A stretch of 64,000 nucleotides of DNA from Winogradskyella litoriviva (GCF_013249065.1 NZ_JABRWQ010000006.1:1-64000), one strand, 5' to 3'. Counted from the stretch's first letter, positions 1 through 9,196 are shown. The notes: generated from the sequence alone by a model not told the origin. Program-made: numbers and translations.

Positions 1-2104
1 TGAAATCTGTAGCGGATTGAGTACCCAAAATAATCGGTGTTTGTTCGCTTAAATCAAACTCCTCAAAACCATCATTACTATCATCATCACATAACTCTAA
101 ATTAGAGGATGGGTTGATGGTGGGTTGTGAAGCTGCCGAAATAATAAATGAAGTTATATCTACACATGTTTGTGTAAAATCTGATAGACGTCCCCATATT
201 GTTTGTGGATTTGAGATATTGGTATAAGGACTTGTTAATGCACCTACATTGTCTATTGCATCTTGCTCTGAGAGGTGATAACTTATAATAGGTCCTGTAA
301 TAACTTGATCACCCAAAATATCGTCGTCATTTTCTGTTAAATAAAACTCTTCAAATCCTGTTCCACTACAAGTAATTAAATCTGAGGCAGGATTAGCTAC
401 AGGATTATCTCTAAATTCAATTAATATTGGTTCTGCAGAACCAGTACAAACACCAGAAAAATCAAAATCAGCATAATACACTCCTGGTTCTGTAACAGTT
501 ATAACAGAGGTTACTTCTCCTGTAATTTCAACATCATCTTTATACCAAACATGAACTGCTGCATCAAGACCTGTATCTAAAACAATCTCTGCTCCATCAC
601 ACTCTGCAGTACCTGCTTCAATAGTAATATCGTCGCCTAAATTTCCTCCTAGATTAAAACTTCCTGCTTTTATAAAAACTCCAGAATCATAAGTATTATC
701 CCTATCATCTGCAACAACTAGTTTTATAGTATAATTATCACCAGGGATTACATCAGCTTGTGCCGTAAAAACAGCAGTTCTTCCATCGAAAGAAATTGGA
801 GGCCCATTATCGGGCGTATACGCACCAAAATATTGATCATTTATTCCTCCACATGAAGCGCCATTATCTGGATGTATGTTTGTTACCAGGATTGGTGTAT
901 TGGTATTAGGTAGTACTGCCAAATTGGTAACAACACCTGCAGAATCTGTTAATAAAAATGCAAAAGCATCAGAAAATGTACACTCAAAGCTTCCCATGTC
1001 ATACTCTTCAGAAGCCATTAAAAAATCAAAACTTATACTATCTGCTAAAGGCACAAAATCGAATTGAATATAAGATGCATTATGCGAATTAATTCCAACA
1101 GCAGTATCTAAATCAGCATCGCCTGGCCACGTATCAGTTCCATCTCCTAAAAAAATATTTGGACCTCCTGCTTCGCTCGCATCACCACTTGTAAGCAAAA
1201 TTCCATCTTCAAAAGGAAAATCAACACCATTACTATAAAAATAACCTATACCATTTGGCTCAGAAGAACTATAGTCGATTCCTGTAGATGAAATTATATT
1301 TGATACGGTTGCACATGGACTATCTACTAATACATCTTCTATTAATTGCGTGGACGTAAAAGTGCTTTGATCAACAACGACATTAGGTCCTAAAACAAAA
1401 ACTAAAATTGTGGCAATATCAGAACAACCTTGAGGATTATCGTCTGTAACAGTTAAACTAACCGTATAAGTTCCAGAAGTATTAAATGTATTAGACACAT
1501 CTTGACCTATAGCTGTATTTGAATCTCCAAAATCCCAATTGTAAGTAGCATTTGTACCATCAATTGAAAATATGGCACTTCCGGAAAAATCAACAGTGTC
1601 TCCTGGCAAAATTCCTATTATTCCTGTATTATTAGGAGCTGGATTAGTACTATCAATAGAAGCAGTTATATCTTGACATTCTGTGGCACACAATATATTT
1701 GCTTCCCAACCAACAATAGTTGAAGCATCATTACTTGTAAAAACAAAAGTTAAACATCCAGAAATATTTGTATCCGAAGCAGACACTGTACCTGGAGAAC
1801 CAACACCAGAATATGTCCCAATAACATCTGCTGTAATATCATCACCATCGTAAATAGTTAATACATCTTGATTTAGTTGTGTGTTAAATTCTATAAACTC
1901 TATTATAATAAAATCGTCACTATTCTGAGGACATATTGTAATAGTATAATTCTCATCATTTGAATAATTACCAAATTCTCCTCCCGAATCGTAAAATTTA
2001 TCTGGAGCGCACCTGTTAAAGGTTCCATCTTGCATTGAGAGATCTTGAGAAAATCCAACTACAGTAAATAAAATTGCTATGAGAAATATTATCTTTTTTA
2101 ACAT
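1..2104 (-). CDS. Large secreted CUB/PKD/anchor-L protein, C-terminus beyond window
   Basis: This open frame starts with ATG at 2104 and is still open at the left edge (701 codons seen). The first 20 residues are a signal peptide (MLKKIIFLIA..., cleavage probably after GFSQ). Residues about 30-140 look like a CUB domain (YDSGGEFGNYSN, LTIYDG, WEANILC). Residues about 160-225 are a PKD domain (YNWDFGD, YTVSLTVTDD). Residues about 258-485 resemble the choice-of-anchor L domain (FDFLMASEEYD, AFAFLLTD, DDRDNTYDSGVFIKAG). An Ig-like segment follows at about 490-560. The last part seen begins a repeat family with DGFEEFDLSEQ, ISYHLSEQDA and NPQTIWGRL motifs, common in flavobacterial proteins that end in a type B sorting signal for type IX secretion. 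I infer a surface-exposed or released adhesin or matrix protein; the sorting domain itself lies outside the window. No enzyme domain is visible. Confidence 0.85.
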   Translation of the reverse strand, partial: MLKKIIFLIAILFTVVGFSQDLSMQDGTFNRCAPDKFYDSGGEFGNYSNDENYTITICPQNSDDFIIIEFIEFNTQLNQDVLTIYDGDDITADVIGTYSGVGSPGTVSASDTNISGCLTFVFTSNDASTIVGWEANILCATECQDITASIDSTNPAPNNTGIIGILPGDTVDFSGSAIFSIDGTNATYNWDFGDSNTAIGQDVSNTFNTSGTYTVSLTVTDDNPQGCSDIATILVFVLGPNVVVDQSTFTSTQLIEDVLVDSPCATVSNIISSTGIDYSSSEPNGIGYFYSNGVDFPFEDGILLTSGDASEAGGPNIFLGDGTDTWPGDADLDTAVGINSHNASYIQFDFVPLADSISFDFLMASEEYDMGSFECTFSDAFAFLLTDSAGVVTNLAVLPNTNTPILVTNIHPDNGASCGGINDQYFGAYTPDNGPPISFDGRTAVFTAQADVIPGDNYTIKLVVADDRDNTYDSGVFIKAGSFNLGGNLGDDITIEAGTAECDGAEIVLDTGLDAAVHVWYKDDVEITGEVTSVITVTEPGVYYADFDFSGVCTGSAEPILIEFRDNPVANPASDLITCSGTGFEEFYLTENDDDILGDQVITGPIISYHLSEQDAIDNVGALTSPYTNISNPQTIWGRLSDFTQTCVDITSFIISAASQPTINPSSNLELCDDDSNDGFEEFDLSEQTPIILGTQSATDF

Positions 2105-2523
2105 GAACTAATTTTTAAGAAATCAATTATTTCTAATTCTAACGTATATAAACCCCTTATCTAGAATTAAACGTGGAATTTAACTAAAATAGATGAATCA
2201 GGACTAATTTTTTAAATTTCAAGAGTGTTAATACAGATTAAATACGTAAAAAACCGACATATTGAAACCAATTCTTAAAATTATCTAAAACCAGTAGACA
2301 TTACAACTTGTAAAACTGTTAAAATTTAACATAAAAACAAACAAAAGGCCAATCACAGACTGAAATTACATTAAGAATATTAACTAATTTTCCCATTAAG
2401 TTGATCTTAGGAAAAAGATTTCAAAAATTATTTCTTGATAAATAGTTTAGAATTAATGGAATTAAAACTTCGTTAAATGTCTCCATGTTTCAGTATGATA
2501 TTTCATATTTTTGCAAATAAAAG
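2105..2523. other. Intergenic region between divergent genes
   Basis: This 419-bp AT-rich stretch separates the left-going secreted-protein gene from the right-going NifU-family gene. The only signal I can support is the -7-like box just before the NifU gene, listed separately. I see no tRNA, no strong hairpin, no coding frame of useful length and no clear TAnnTTTG box for the left-going gene. Confidence 0.6.
2506..2513 (+). promoter_or_regulatory. Putative -7 box of the NifU-family gene
   Basis: TATTTTTG matches the Bacteroidota -7 consensus TAnnTTTG and ends 10 bp before the ATG at 2524, so the 5' leader would be almost absent. I do not see a good -33 TTG at the usual distance. Confidence 0.4.
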
Positions 2524-3426
2524 ATGGCACAGACCAAAATTTCTATTATACCTACTTCAAATGAAACAATTTTAAAATTTGAAGCAGATCGATTTTTAAC
2601 CAATCATAATAGCTTTGAATTTAATAATATTGATGATGCTAAACATTCTCCATTAGCGCAACAACTTTTCTATTTACCCTTTGTTAAAAAAGTATATATC
2701 GCGTCAAATTTTATTGCTATTGAGCGCTATAATATAGTTGAATGGAAAGATGTACAAGACGAAGTTGCGCAACAGATTGAAGATTATTTATCTAATGATG
2801 GTATTGTAGTAACAGAAGAAGCTATTAAGCCTAAAGCTGCAGTTACAGTCTATGCAGAAAGTACACCAAACCCAGGCGTTTTAAAATTTGTTTGTAATAA
2901 AGTATTAGTGCCTGGTATATTTGAGTTTACTTCTATAGAAGACGCCAAACCTTCTCCATTAGCCACTGCTCTTTTTCAGTTTCCGTTTGTAAAAAACATA
3001 TACATGGAGAAGAATTTTATTTCTGTAACAAAGTTTGATATTGTTGAATGGGAAGACATCACTATTCAAGTTAGAGAGTTTTTAAAATCTTATATTGAAG
3101 ATGGAAAAACAATATTAAACGATGATGCACCAAAAAAATTGAACAAAACAGAAGAGGCTATTGAACAGAAATTTGAAGCTTTAGACGATACTTCTAAAAA
3201 CATTATTAATATTCTTGAAGAATACATAAAACCAGCTGTTGAGAGTGATGGCGGAAATATAGAATTTAAATCTTATGATGCTAAAACCAAAAAAGTAGAA
3301 GTTTTATTGCAAGGCGCATGTAGCGGTTGCCCTTCATCTACATTTACATTAAAAAATGGTATTGAGAGCATGTTAAAAGAAATGTTGAATGATAATTCTA
3401 TTACCGTTAATGCCATAAATGGTTAG
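2524..3426 (+). CDS. NifU-family Fe-S cluster scaffold/carrier protein
   Basis: The 300-residue protein carries two copies of the Nfu N-terminal domain (about residues 7-90 and 109-195; both contain a PLAxxLFxxPFVK motif) and a C-terminal NifU domain (about 215-295) with the cluster-binding motif CSGC at residues 266-269. Proteins of this family hold or hand over a [4Fe-4S] cluster in the cytoplasm; the CxxC of two subunits together usually ligates one cluster. The duplicated N-terminal domain is the layout I know from Bacteroidota homologues. The gene is followed 73 bp later by a dodecin gene on the same strand. The neighbourhood contains no other suf or isc gene, so it probably acts as a stand-alone carrier, relevant here because complex III-like ActB and QueG need 4Fe-4S clusters. 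Confidence 0.9.
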   Translation: MAQTKISIIPTSNETILKFEADRFLTNHNSFEFNNIDDAKHSPLAQQLFYLPFVKKVYIASNFIAIERYNIVEWKDVQDEVAQQIEDYLSNDGIVVTEEAIKPKAAVTVYAESTPNPGVLKFVCNKVLVPGIFEFTSIEDAKPSPLATALFQFPFVKNIYMEKNFISVTKFDIVEWEDITIQVREFLKSYIEDGKTILNDDAPKKLNKTEEAIEQKFEALDDTSKNIINILEEYIKPAVESDGGNIEFKSYDAKTKKVEVLLQGACSGCPSSTFTLKNGIESMLKEMLNDNSITVNAING

Positions 3427-3499
3427 AAATTTATTAACTTCATAGTGACAAATTATAATCTTTTGTGTCTTATAGAATATAACCTTAAAATCAAATAAA

Positions 3500-3700
3500 A
3501 TGGCAGTATTAAAAGTAATTGAAGTATTATCTAACTCTAATAAAAGTTGGGAAGACGCAACAAAAAAAGCGGTAAAAGAAGCAGCTAAAACAGTTAAAAA
3601 CATTAAGTCTGTTTATGTACAAGACCAAAGCGCAATTGTAGATGGTGATGACGTCACAGAATTTAGAGTGGCATTAAAATTAACTTTCGAAGTTAAATAA
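3500..3700 (+). CDS. Dodecin family protein lacking the flavin-stacking Trp
   Basis: The 66-residue protein matches the dodecin family across its length: beta strand VLKVIEVLSNS, the KSWEDATKKAV helix start, and the final strands ending in LKLTFEVK. Dodecins form hollow dodecamers that bind and buffer flavins, with two isoalloxazine rings stacked between Trp side chains. In Halobacterium dodecin the stacking residue is Trp36 in the segment NVVWAEVVDQ; the matching segment here is NIKSVYVQDQ, which puts Ser37 at that place. The only Trp in the protein is Trp17 near the first helix. The fold assignment is firm; flavin binding in the classical way is doubtful. It lies just downstream of the NifU-family gene and is followed by a clear terminator. 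Confidence 0.88.
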   Translation: MAVLKVIEVLSNSNKSWEDATKKAVKEAAKTVKNIKSVYVQDQSAIVDGDDVTEFRVALKLTFEVK

Positions 3701-3718
3701 CAAGTATTATTAAAATTT

Positions 3719-3753
3719 AAAACTCGGATTATTAATTTAACCGAGTTTTTTTA
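3719..3753 (+). terminator. Rho-independent terminator after dodecin
   Basis: AACTCGG and CCGAGTT pair around a 13-base loop (3721-3747) and are followed by a T run up to 3752. It ends the NifU-dodecin transcript before the MscS gene. Confidence 0.75.
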
Positions 3754-3773
3754 ATCTCATTAATTAAACAAAA

Positions 3774-4586
3774 ATGGACACACAAAAATGGATTGATAAA
3801 GGTTTTGACTTTATCGTTGAGTTTGGACCTAAAGTTATTGGCGCTATTCTAATCTGGATTATTGGAAACTGGGTTATTAAATTATTACTGAAAGGTATAA
3901 AAAAGGTGATGAATAAAGGTGATTATGATGAAAGCCTAAAAAAATTCTTAATTAATCTTGTTAATTGGATTCTAAAAATTGTATTAATAATTGTAGTATT
4001 AGGAACAGTTGGTGTAGAGACTACATCTTTTGCCGCAATTATTGCAGCTGCTGGTTTAGCCATTGGTTTAGCTTTACAAGGATCACTAGGAAACTTTGCT
4101 GGAGGTGTTTTAATTATGATTTTTAAACCTTTTAAAATTGGTGATTTAATTGAAGCTCAAGGTGAATTAGGTGTAGTAAAAGAAATTGAAATTTTCACTA
4201 CTAAATTAAATACACCTACAAATAAAGAAGTAATTATACCAAATGGTGCTTTATCTAATGGTAACATTGTTAATTATTCTACCGAAGGAAAATTGAGAGT
4301 CGATTTAACTTTTGGAGTTAGTTATGACGCAGACATTAAACAGACAAAAGACGTTTTAATGAAAGTATTAACATCTAATCCTAAAGTATTACAGGATCCA
4401 GCACCTTCAGTTAATGTATCTGAGCTGGCTGATAGTTCTGTAAACTTTGCAGTAAGACCTTGGTGTACCGTGGCAAACTATTGGGATGTATATTTTGAAA
4501 CTCATGAAAACGTTAAGATTGCACTTGATGCTGCTGGAATAGAAATACCTTATCCACATGCAGTAGAAATACAAAAGGAAGGTTAA
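3774..4586 (+). CDS. MscS-type small-conductance mechanosensitive channel
   Basis: The 270-residue inner-membrane protein has the compact MscS plan: hydrophobic segments at about residues 17-36, 45-68 and 74-112, then the beta and alpha/beta cytoplasmic domains. The third segment is the Gly/Ala-rich pore helix (IIAAAGLAIGLALQGSLGNF) followed by FKPFKIGD, a hallmark of the family. Such channels open on membrane tension and release solutes during osmotic downshock. It starts 20 bp after the dodecin terminator and so is probably transcribed on its own. Its TAA stop overlaps the stop of the convergent tsaB gene by 4 bp. Confidence 0.93.
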   Translation: MDTQKWIDKGFDFIVEFGPKVIGAILIWIIGNWVIKLLLKGIKKVMNKGDYDESLKKFLINLVNWILKIVLIIVVLGTVGVETTSFAAIIAAAGLAIGLALQGSLGNFAGGVLIMIFKPFKIGDLIEAQGELGVVKEIEIFTTKLNTPTNKEVIIPNGALSNGNIVNYSTEGKLRVDLTFGVSYDADIKQTKDVLMKVLTSNPKVLQDPAPSVNVSELADSSVNFAVRPWCTVANYWDVYFETHENVKIALDAAGIEIPYPHAVEIQKEG

Positions 4587-5254
4587 TTCTTCTTTTTTAA
4601 AGCAACAAAGTCCTTTAAATAATAAGGCTCAAAATAAGCGACATCTTCGGTGTCGCTTTTTTTATATTTTAATTCGGATAACAATGACATCTCATTTGCA
4701 GAAGGCAATTTATCTTCAATAAAAATGGCATTAGGATGATTAATTAAAGTTTTTGTTTTACCAACACCATTACCAATAAAGTAAACTCTATTTTTTTTAA
4801 GTATATCAGAATAACTCTCTTCAGTTAAAATTTCAGCTTTAATTTCTCTATGTAATTCTAAATCTGAATTATAAATAGCAGAATAAACTTCCATTCGCCT
4901 TGCATCTAACATAGGAACTATAAACCCATCTTTAAACTTTACTTGGTGTGCTAAACTTTCTAAAGTTGAAATAGAAATCAGCGGCTTGTTTAATGCAAAG
5001 CACAATCCTTTTACAGAGGACACTCCAATACGCAAACCTGTATAAGACCCAGGACCTTTGCTAACTGCTACAGCGTCAATATCGGATGGTTTTAAATTAG
5101 AACTTTTAAAAACCTCATCTATAAAAAGGTGCAAAGTTTCGGCATGAGAATATCCTAAACTATTGTCTTCTTTTAAAACTAAAGTCTCTCCATCTTTAGA
5201 CAGAGAGACTGAACAATTTGTTGTTGCTGTTTCTATATTAAGCACTAATGCCAT
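4583..5254 (-). CDS. tsaB: tRNA threonylcarbamoyladenosine biosynthesis protein TsaB
   Basis: The product (223 residues) begins with LNIETATTNCSVSL and contains VSKGPGSYTGLRIG and KPLISISTLE, all typical of TsaB, the inactive TsaD paralogue. TsaB dimerises with TsaD and, with TsaE, installs threonylcarbamoyl on A37 of ANN-decoding tRNAs. I start it at the ATG at 5254; an upstream TTG at 5302 would add 16 residues (MLFNKNYKK...) that do not belong to the ASKHA fold. It lies 51 bp after the last exporter gene and may be read from the same transcript, although the function is unrelated. The stop codon overlaps that of the convergent MscS gene. Confidence 0.93.
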   Translation of the reverse strand: MALVLNIETATTNCSVSLSKDGETLVLKEDNSLGYSHAETLHLFIDEVFKSSNLKPSDIDAVAVSKGPGSYTGLRIGVSSVKGLCFALNKPLISISTLESLAHQVKFKDGFIVPMLDARRMEVYSAIYNSDLELHREIKAEILTEESYSDILKKNRVYFIGNGVGKTKTLINHPNAIFIEDKLPSANEMSLLSELKYKKSDTEDVAYFEPYYLKDFVALKKKN

Positions 5255-5305
5255 AGGCAAGATGTTATTTTCTAATTTCTTGTAATTTTTATTGAATAGC
5301 AAAGA

Positions 5306-6613
5306 CTATTTATCTTCGCTTTTTTCGTCAGAATTATTTTCTGATTTTTTATTAGTTATTTCTAATAAATCACCAGGTTTTAAGATTTTAGACACCATAT
5401 TGTAAGGACCTGTAATGATTTTATCATCCTTGTCTAAGCCTGTAATGATTTCAATATTACTATCGTCTTGTATTCCGGTTTTTACAACTTTCAATTTTGC
5501 TTTACCTCCTTCATTTACAAAGACACATTCAAATTTTTCTTCTTCTTTATTATCTTCATCTACCTCAACAGTCTTATCGTAAGATTTCTTAGTAGAAGTT
5601 GTATCTGTTTTTATAACAATTGCACTAATAGGAACAGATATAGCGTCTAACTGTTTTTTTGTAATAATATCTACAGTAGCCGTCATTCCTGGTCTAAACG
5701 GCGAATACGTTTCTGGTTTTCCTTCTGTTAAATCTTTATAAGACTCTTCTAGTATTCTTACCTTAACCTTAAAATTAGTTACCTGATCGGCTGTTAAACT
5801 TCCTTCTGCTGAGTTTGCTATCTCAGTTACGATGCCTTTAAATTCTTTCTTTAAATAAGCATCAACTTCAACAATTGTAGAATCTCCAATATTTACTTTA
5901 ACAATGTCATTTTCGTTTACATCAACCTCAACTTCCATATTATTTAAGTTGGCTACTCTTAAAATTTCAGTACCTGCCATTTGTTGGGTACCAACAACGC
6001 GTTCACCTAACTCTACATTTAACCGTGAAATAGTTCCACTCATTGGCGCATAAATCGTTGTTCGGTTTAGATTATCTTTAGCTTCGTTTACAGATGCTGC
6101 AGCACTTTGTACATTATAGTAAGCTGAATTTTTACCAGCAAAAGCAGTTTCATATGTTGCTATAGCTCGATCCCAATCTGCTTTAGAAATCACCCCTTTA
6201 TCAAAAAGTGTTTTATTTCTATCATAATCAGCCTTAGCTTGTTTTAAGGTCGCCTCTGCCTGTTCTAAACCAGCTCTAACATTCTGATAAGCCGCTTGCG
6301 ACCTACTTACTGCAGATTGAATTAAATCTGGATTTATACGTACTAATAAATCTCCTTTTTTTACTTCTTGTCCTTCTTTAAAAGGTAACTCAAGTATTTC
6401 ACCAGATACTTCCGAAGAAATTTTTACTTCAACTTCTGGTTGAATTTTTCCTGTTGCGGATACTGTTTGCACTATATCTTGTATAGAGACTACTTTTTCC
6501 GTAACCGCTTTAAAGTTTCCTTTTTTTCCAAACCATTCTAATTTAGATCCTACTACTAATAAAATTAGTGCAAGAACTACAATTCCTATAATGATTTTTA
6601 ATGTTTTGCTCAT
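5306..6613 (-). CDS. Periplasmic adaptor subunit of efflux pump (HlyD/MacA type), second copy
   Basis: The 435-residue protein has one N-terminal membrane anchor (about residues 4-24), a split lipoyl/barrel-sandwich domain (KISSEVSGEILELPFKEG and TIYAPMSGTISRLNVELG), a helical hairpin between them (about 100-190) and beta-barrel and membrane-proximal domains with FRPGMTATVDI. Adaptors of this family link an inner-membrane transporter to TolC. A charged Lys/Glu/Asp-rich insert (about 345-365) and tail (KKSENNSDEKSEDK) are unusual decorations. It is the last exporter gene of the operon, directly downstream of the TolC gene. A second, shorter adaptor gene lies on the other side of TolC. Confidence 0.9.
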   Translation of the reverse strand: MSKTLKIIIGIVVLALILLVVGSKLEWFGKKGNFKAVTEKVVSIQDIVQTVSATGKIQPEVEVKISSEVSGEILELPFKEGQEVKKGDLLVRINPDLIQSAVSRSQAAYQNVRAGLEQAEATLKQAKADYDRNKTLFDKGVISKADWDRAIATYETAFAGKNSAYYNVQSAAASVNEAKDNLNRTTIYAPMSGTISRLNVELGERVVGTQQMAGTEILRVANLNNMEVEVDVNENDIVKVNIGDSTIVEVDAYLKKEFKGIVTEIANSAEGSLTADQVTNFKVKVRILEESYKDLTEGKPETYSPFRPGMTATVDIITKKQLDAISVPISAIVIKTDTTSTKKSYDKTVEVDEDNKEEEKFECVFVNEGGKAKLKVVKTGIQDDSNIEIITGLDKDDKIITGPYNMVSKILKPGDLLEITNKKSENNSDEKSEDK

Positions 6614-6618
6614 GGCTA

Positions 6619-7947
6619 TTAGTTTAAGTCAGTTATTGGTAATCCAAAATAGAATTCTAAAACTTTAAGTTTAAATATATAATCGTACTTTGTTCTAATT
6701 ACCTCACTTTGAGCCGCTTCAAAACTGTTTTTAGACTGATTAAAATCAAAAGAATTTAATAATCCTACAGTATAGCGCTCTTGCGAGTAATTAAAAGCTT
6801 CCTCTCTTGCAATTAATGTTTTCTGTGCTGCTTCATAAGCTTTTAATGCACCTTTAGTATCATTGAAAGCCTGATAAACATTAGTTTCCAAATCTAATTC
6901 AGTTTGTTCTAACTGAAATCTAGATTTTTCTAAATTAACCTTAGCGCGTTTAACATTATTACTTACTGAAAAACCGTTAAAAATAGGGATGTTTAGACTC
7001 AAAAAGAAATTATGGCTTTTATTATCTGATATTTGCGTTTCAAAATTTGGGGTATCAAATAATTGAGATGTAAAATAATTTGAACTAAAACTATATGAGC
7101 CTGTTAAAGAAGGTTGAAGTCTAGCTTTTGCAATTTTTACATCATACTCTGCAATCTCATTATTATTTTTAGCGATTTTTAAATCGTAACGAGCTTCTTT
7201 CGCTTTTTCAAAAATTGATTGTACTGTTTCATTTAGAATATTGGTTGGAGGCACATCGTAATCGAAATCTGATATATCAAAATTCTCATAATCCTTTAAC
7301 AGTAGGAGTTGAGCTAAACTAATCTTAGATAGCAATATAGCATTTTCCGCATTAACAACTAATTGCTCTTGAGATGCTAGCGTGGCTTGAATTTCAAACA
7401 AATCACCTCTTGGCAATGAGCCTGCATCAACTAATTCTTTGGTACGACTAATATCTTGTTTAGTCACTTCTTGCTGAGCTAGTGTTACTTTTAATTGCTC
7501 TTTGTTAAATAAAATTTGAACAAATGCATTAGCAACATTTAGCGAAATATTATCTTTCATATTATCTAATTGATATTGACTTGACAATATTTGAAGATTA
7601 GAACGTCTTAGTTGATTTACATTACTTAAACCACCATAAATATCAACGGAAGAACTAATACCTCCATTTAAATTTCGAGTTGTAGAGTTAATTGCATCAA
7701 ACGTTACTGGATCTTGATTTAAACCAATACTCCAAGATAATGTAGACGAAGCATTAAGCGTTGGTAAAAAGTTACCAAACGCGTCCTTTTTATTAAGTTT
7801 AGCTGTCTCTATATCTAACTCACTTTGCTTAACAGAAATATTATTCTCTAAGGCGTAGTTAACACACTCTAATAGCGTCCATTTTTTATTTTGAGCCTGT
7901 GCTAATACTCCACAAAGAAGTACAACTATGATGATTGATTTTTTCAT
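6619..7947 (-). CDS. TolC family outer-membrane efflux protein
   Basis: The 442-residue protein has a signal peptide (MKKSIIIVVLLCGVLAQAQ) and the internal duplication of the OEP family: long coiled-coil helices rich in Glu, Lys, Gln and Ala alternate with strand segments of the outer-membrane barrel (SSTLSWSIGLNQDP, GSYSFSSNYF, IPIFNGFSVSNNVKRAK). Trimers of such proteins form a channel through the outer membrane and the periplasm. It sits between two adaptor genes, 50 bp downstream of the first and 5 bp upstream of the second, so it is clearly the exit duct of this MacAB-like pump. Confidence 0.93.
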   Translation of the reverse strand: MKKSIIIVVLLCGVLAQAQNKKWTLLECVNYALENNISVKQSELDIETAKLNKKDAFGNFLPTLNASSTLSWSIGLNQDPVTFDAINSTTRNLNGGISSSVDIYGGLSNVNQLRRSNLQILSSQYQLDNMKDNISLNVANAFVQILFNKEQLKVTLAQQEVTKQDISRTKELVDAGSLPRGDLFEIQATLASQEQLVVNAENAILLSKISLAQLLLLKDYENFDISDFDYDVPPTNILNETVQSIFEKAKEARYDLKIAKNNNEIAEYDVKIAKARLQPSLTGSYSFSSNYFTSQLFDTPNFETQISDNKSHNFFLSLNIPIFNGFSVSNNVKRAKVNLEKSRFQLEQTELDLETNVYQAFNDTKGALKAYEAAQKTLIAREEAFNYSQERYTVGLLNSFDFNQSKNSFEAAQSEVIRTKYDYIFKLKVLEFYFGLPITDLN

Positions 7948-7997
7948 GATGCTTATTTGTCTATATAAAACTTAAAGTGTTACAGAAATTATGTAAT

Positions 7998-9158
7998 TTA
8001 TTCTTGTGCATATTTTGGAACACCTTGTACTTGATTCCAAATTTTAATTTTATTGTCTTTAGAAATACCACTTTTAACTTCTACAAAAATACCATCACTA
8101 ATTCCTAATTCCACGTCTTTTCTTTCAAATTTTTGATCTCCAACTTCAATTTCTACATAAGGTTTTTGTGTATCCTTATCATATTGAACAAGTGCTTCCT
8201 TTATAGCCAGTACATTTTCTGCTTTTTCTAAAATAATAGATGCGTTTGCACTTAAACCTGCTCTAATAAATGTTGAATCTATATTTTTAAGCGAGCCCTT
8301 TATTTCAAATTGAATAGCGCCATTTTCTGCCACACCTTTTGGAGCTATATAATCTAAAATAGCATCAAACTTCTTGTCTTCAATGGCACCAACAGTAATC
8401 TCTAAAGGTAAACCTTCCTTTATTTTACCAACTTCACTTTCATCTACTTTACCTTCAAAAATCATTTGTTTTACATCTGCTAAAGAAGCAATTGATGTCC
8501 CTTCATTAAAGTTATTTGCCTCAATAACTTGGTTTCCAGCCTTAACTGGCACATCTAAAACCATACCTGAAACAGTTGCTCTTACTTGGGTTTGAGCAAT
8601 ATTTCCTAAACCAGAAGTTGTACCTGTTTTAATAATATCATAATTCTGATTGGCTGAATTTACATTTATTTTGGCCTGCTCTACACTTTGCTTGGTTTGT
8701 AAATATGAATTTTTTACACTTTCAAAATCATTAGCAGAAATAACGCCTTTGTCAAACAAAGCTTTTTGTCTATCGTAATTTGCTTGCTGCGTTTGCAAGT
8801 TAATTTTAGCAGTTTGTAATGCTGTTTGATTAGTGGCAATACTATTTTTGGCACTAGTTAAAGAAGATACATTTGGTATCACTCTAATTTGAGCAATTAA
8901 ATCACCAGACTTTACATATTCTCCCGCTTCAATAAAAACTTCTTCTATAACTCCAGAGATATTTGGTTTAATTAAAACTTCTTCCTTCGGAACAATACTT
9001 CCTGTTGCAACGGTTTTAACTACTATGGTTTGTTCTGTTGGACTCTCAGAAGTATATCTAATTGGGTCTTCTTGCCCTTTTGTCCAAAAGAAATATAATG
9101 AGCCTAAAAATCCTAAGACTATAACTGCTAAAATGATGATGGTTTTTACTCTTTTCAT
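7998..9158 (-). CDS. Periplasmic adaptor subunit of efflux pump (HlyD/MacA type), first copy
   Basis: The 386-residue adaptor has an N-terminal anchor (about residues 5-25), a split lipoyl domain (IKPNISGVIEEVFIEAGEYV and ATVSGMVLDVPVKAGNQV), a helical hairpin rich in Gln, Ala and Lys (about 105-175) and downstream beta domains. It shares the motif RQKALFDKGVISANDFE with the second adaptor of the operon (RNKTLFDKGVISKADWD), so the two are paralogues. It lies 38 bp after the MacB-like permease genes and before tolC, the order expected for a MacA partner. Confidence 0.9.
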   Translation of the reverse strand: MKRVKTIIILAVIVLGFLGSLYFFWTKGQEDPIRYTSESPTEQTIVVKTVATGSIVPKEEVLIKPNISGVIEEVFIEAGEYVKSGDLIAQIRVIPNVSSLTSAKNSIATNQTALQTAKINLQTQQANYDRQKALFDKGVISANDFESVKNSYLQTKQSVEQAKINVNSANQNYDIIKTGTTSGLGNIAQTQVRATVSGMVLDVPVKAGNQVIEANNFNEGTSIASLADVKQMIFEGKVDESEVGKIKEGLPLEITVGAIEDKKFDAILDYIAPKGVAENGAIQFEIKGSLKNIDSTFIRAGLSANASIILEKAENVLAIKEALVQYDKDTQKPYVEIEVGDQKFERKDVELGISDGIFVEVKSGISKDNKIKIWNQVQGVPKYAQE

Positions 9159-9196
9159 TACTTGATGAATAATTTGGTTGATGAATTATATTATTG

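Noticed and set aside
876..1067. 63-residue open frame on the + strand
   Set aside because: It lies antisense inside the well-supported secreted-protein gene and has no recognisable domain or start signal.
5255..5302. Longer tsaB starting with TTG at 5302
   Set aside because: The additional 16 residues have no family support, and ATG at 5254 starts the conserved LNIETATT strand.
9170..9190. Direct repeat TTGATGAAT before the first adaptor gene
   Set aside because: Two short copies in AT-rich DNA without symmetry or relation to a promoter; likely chance.
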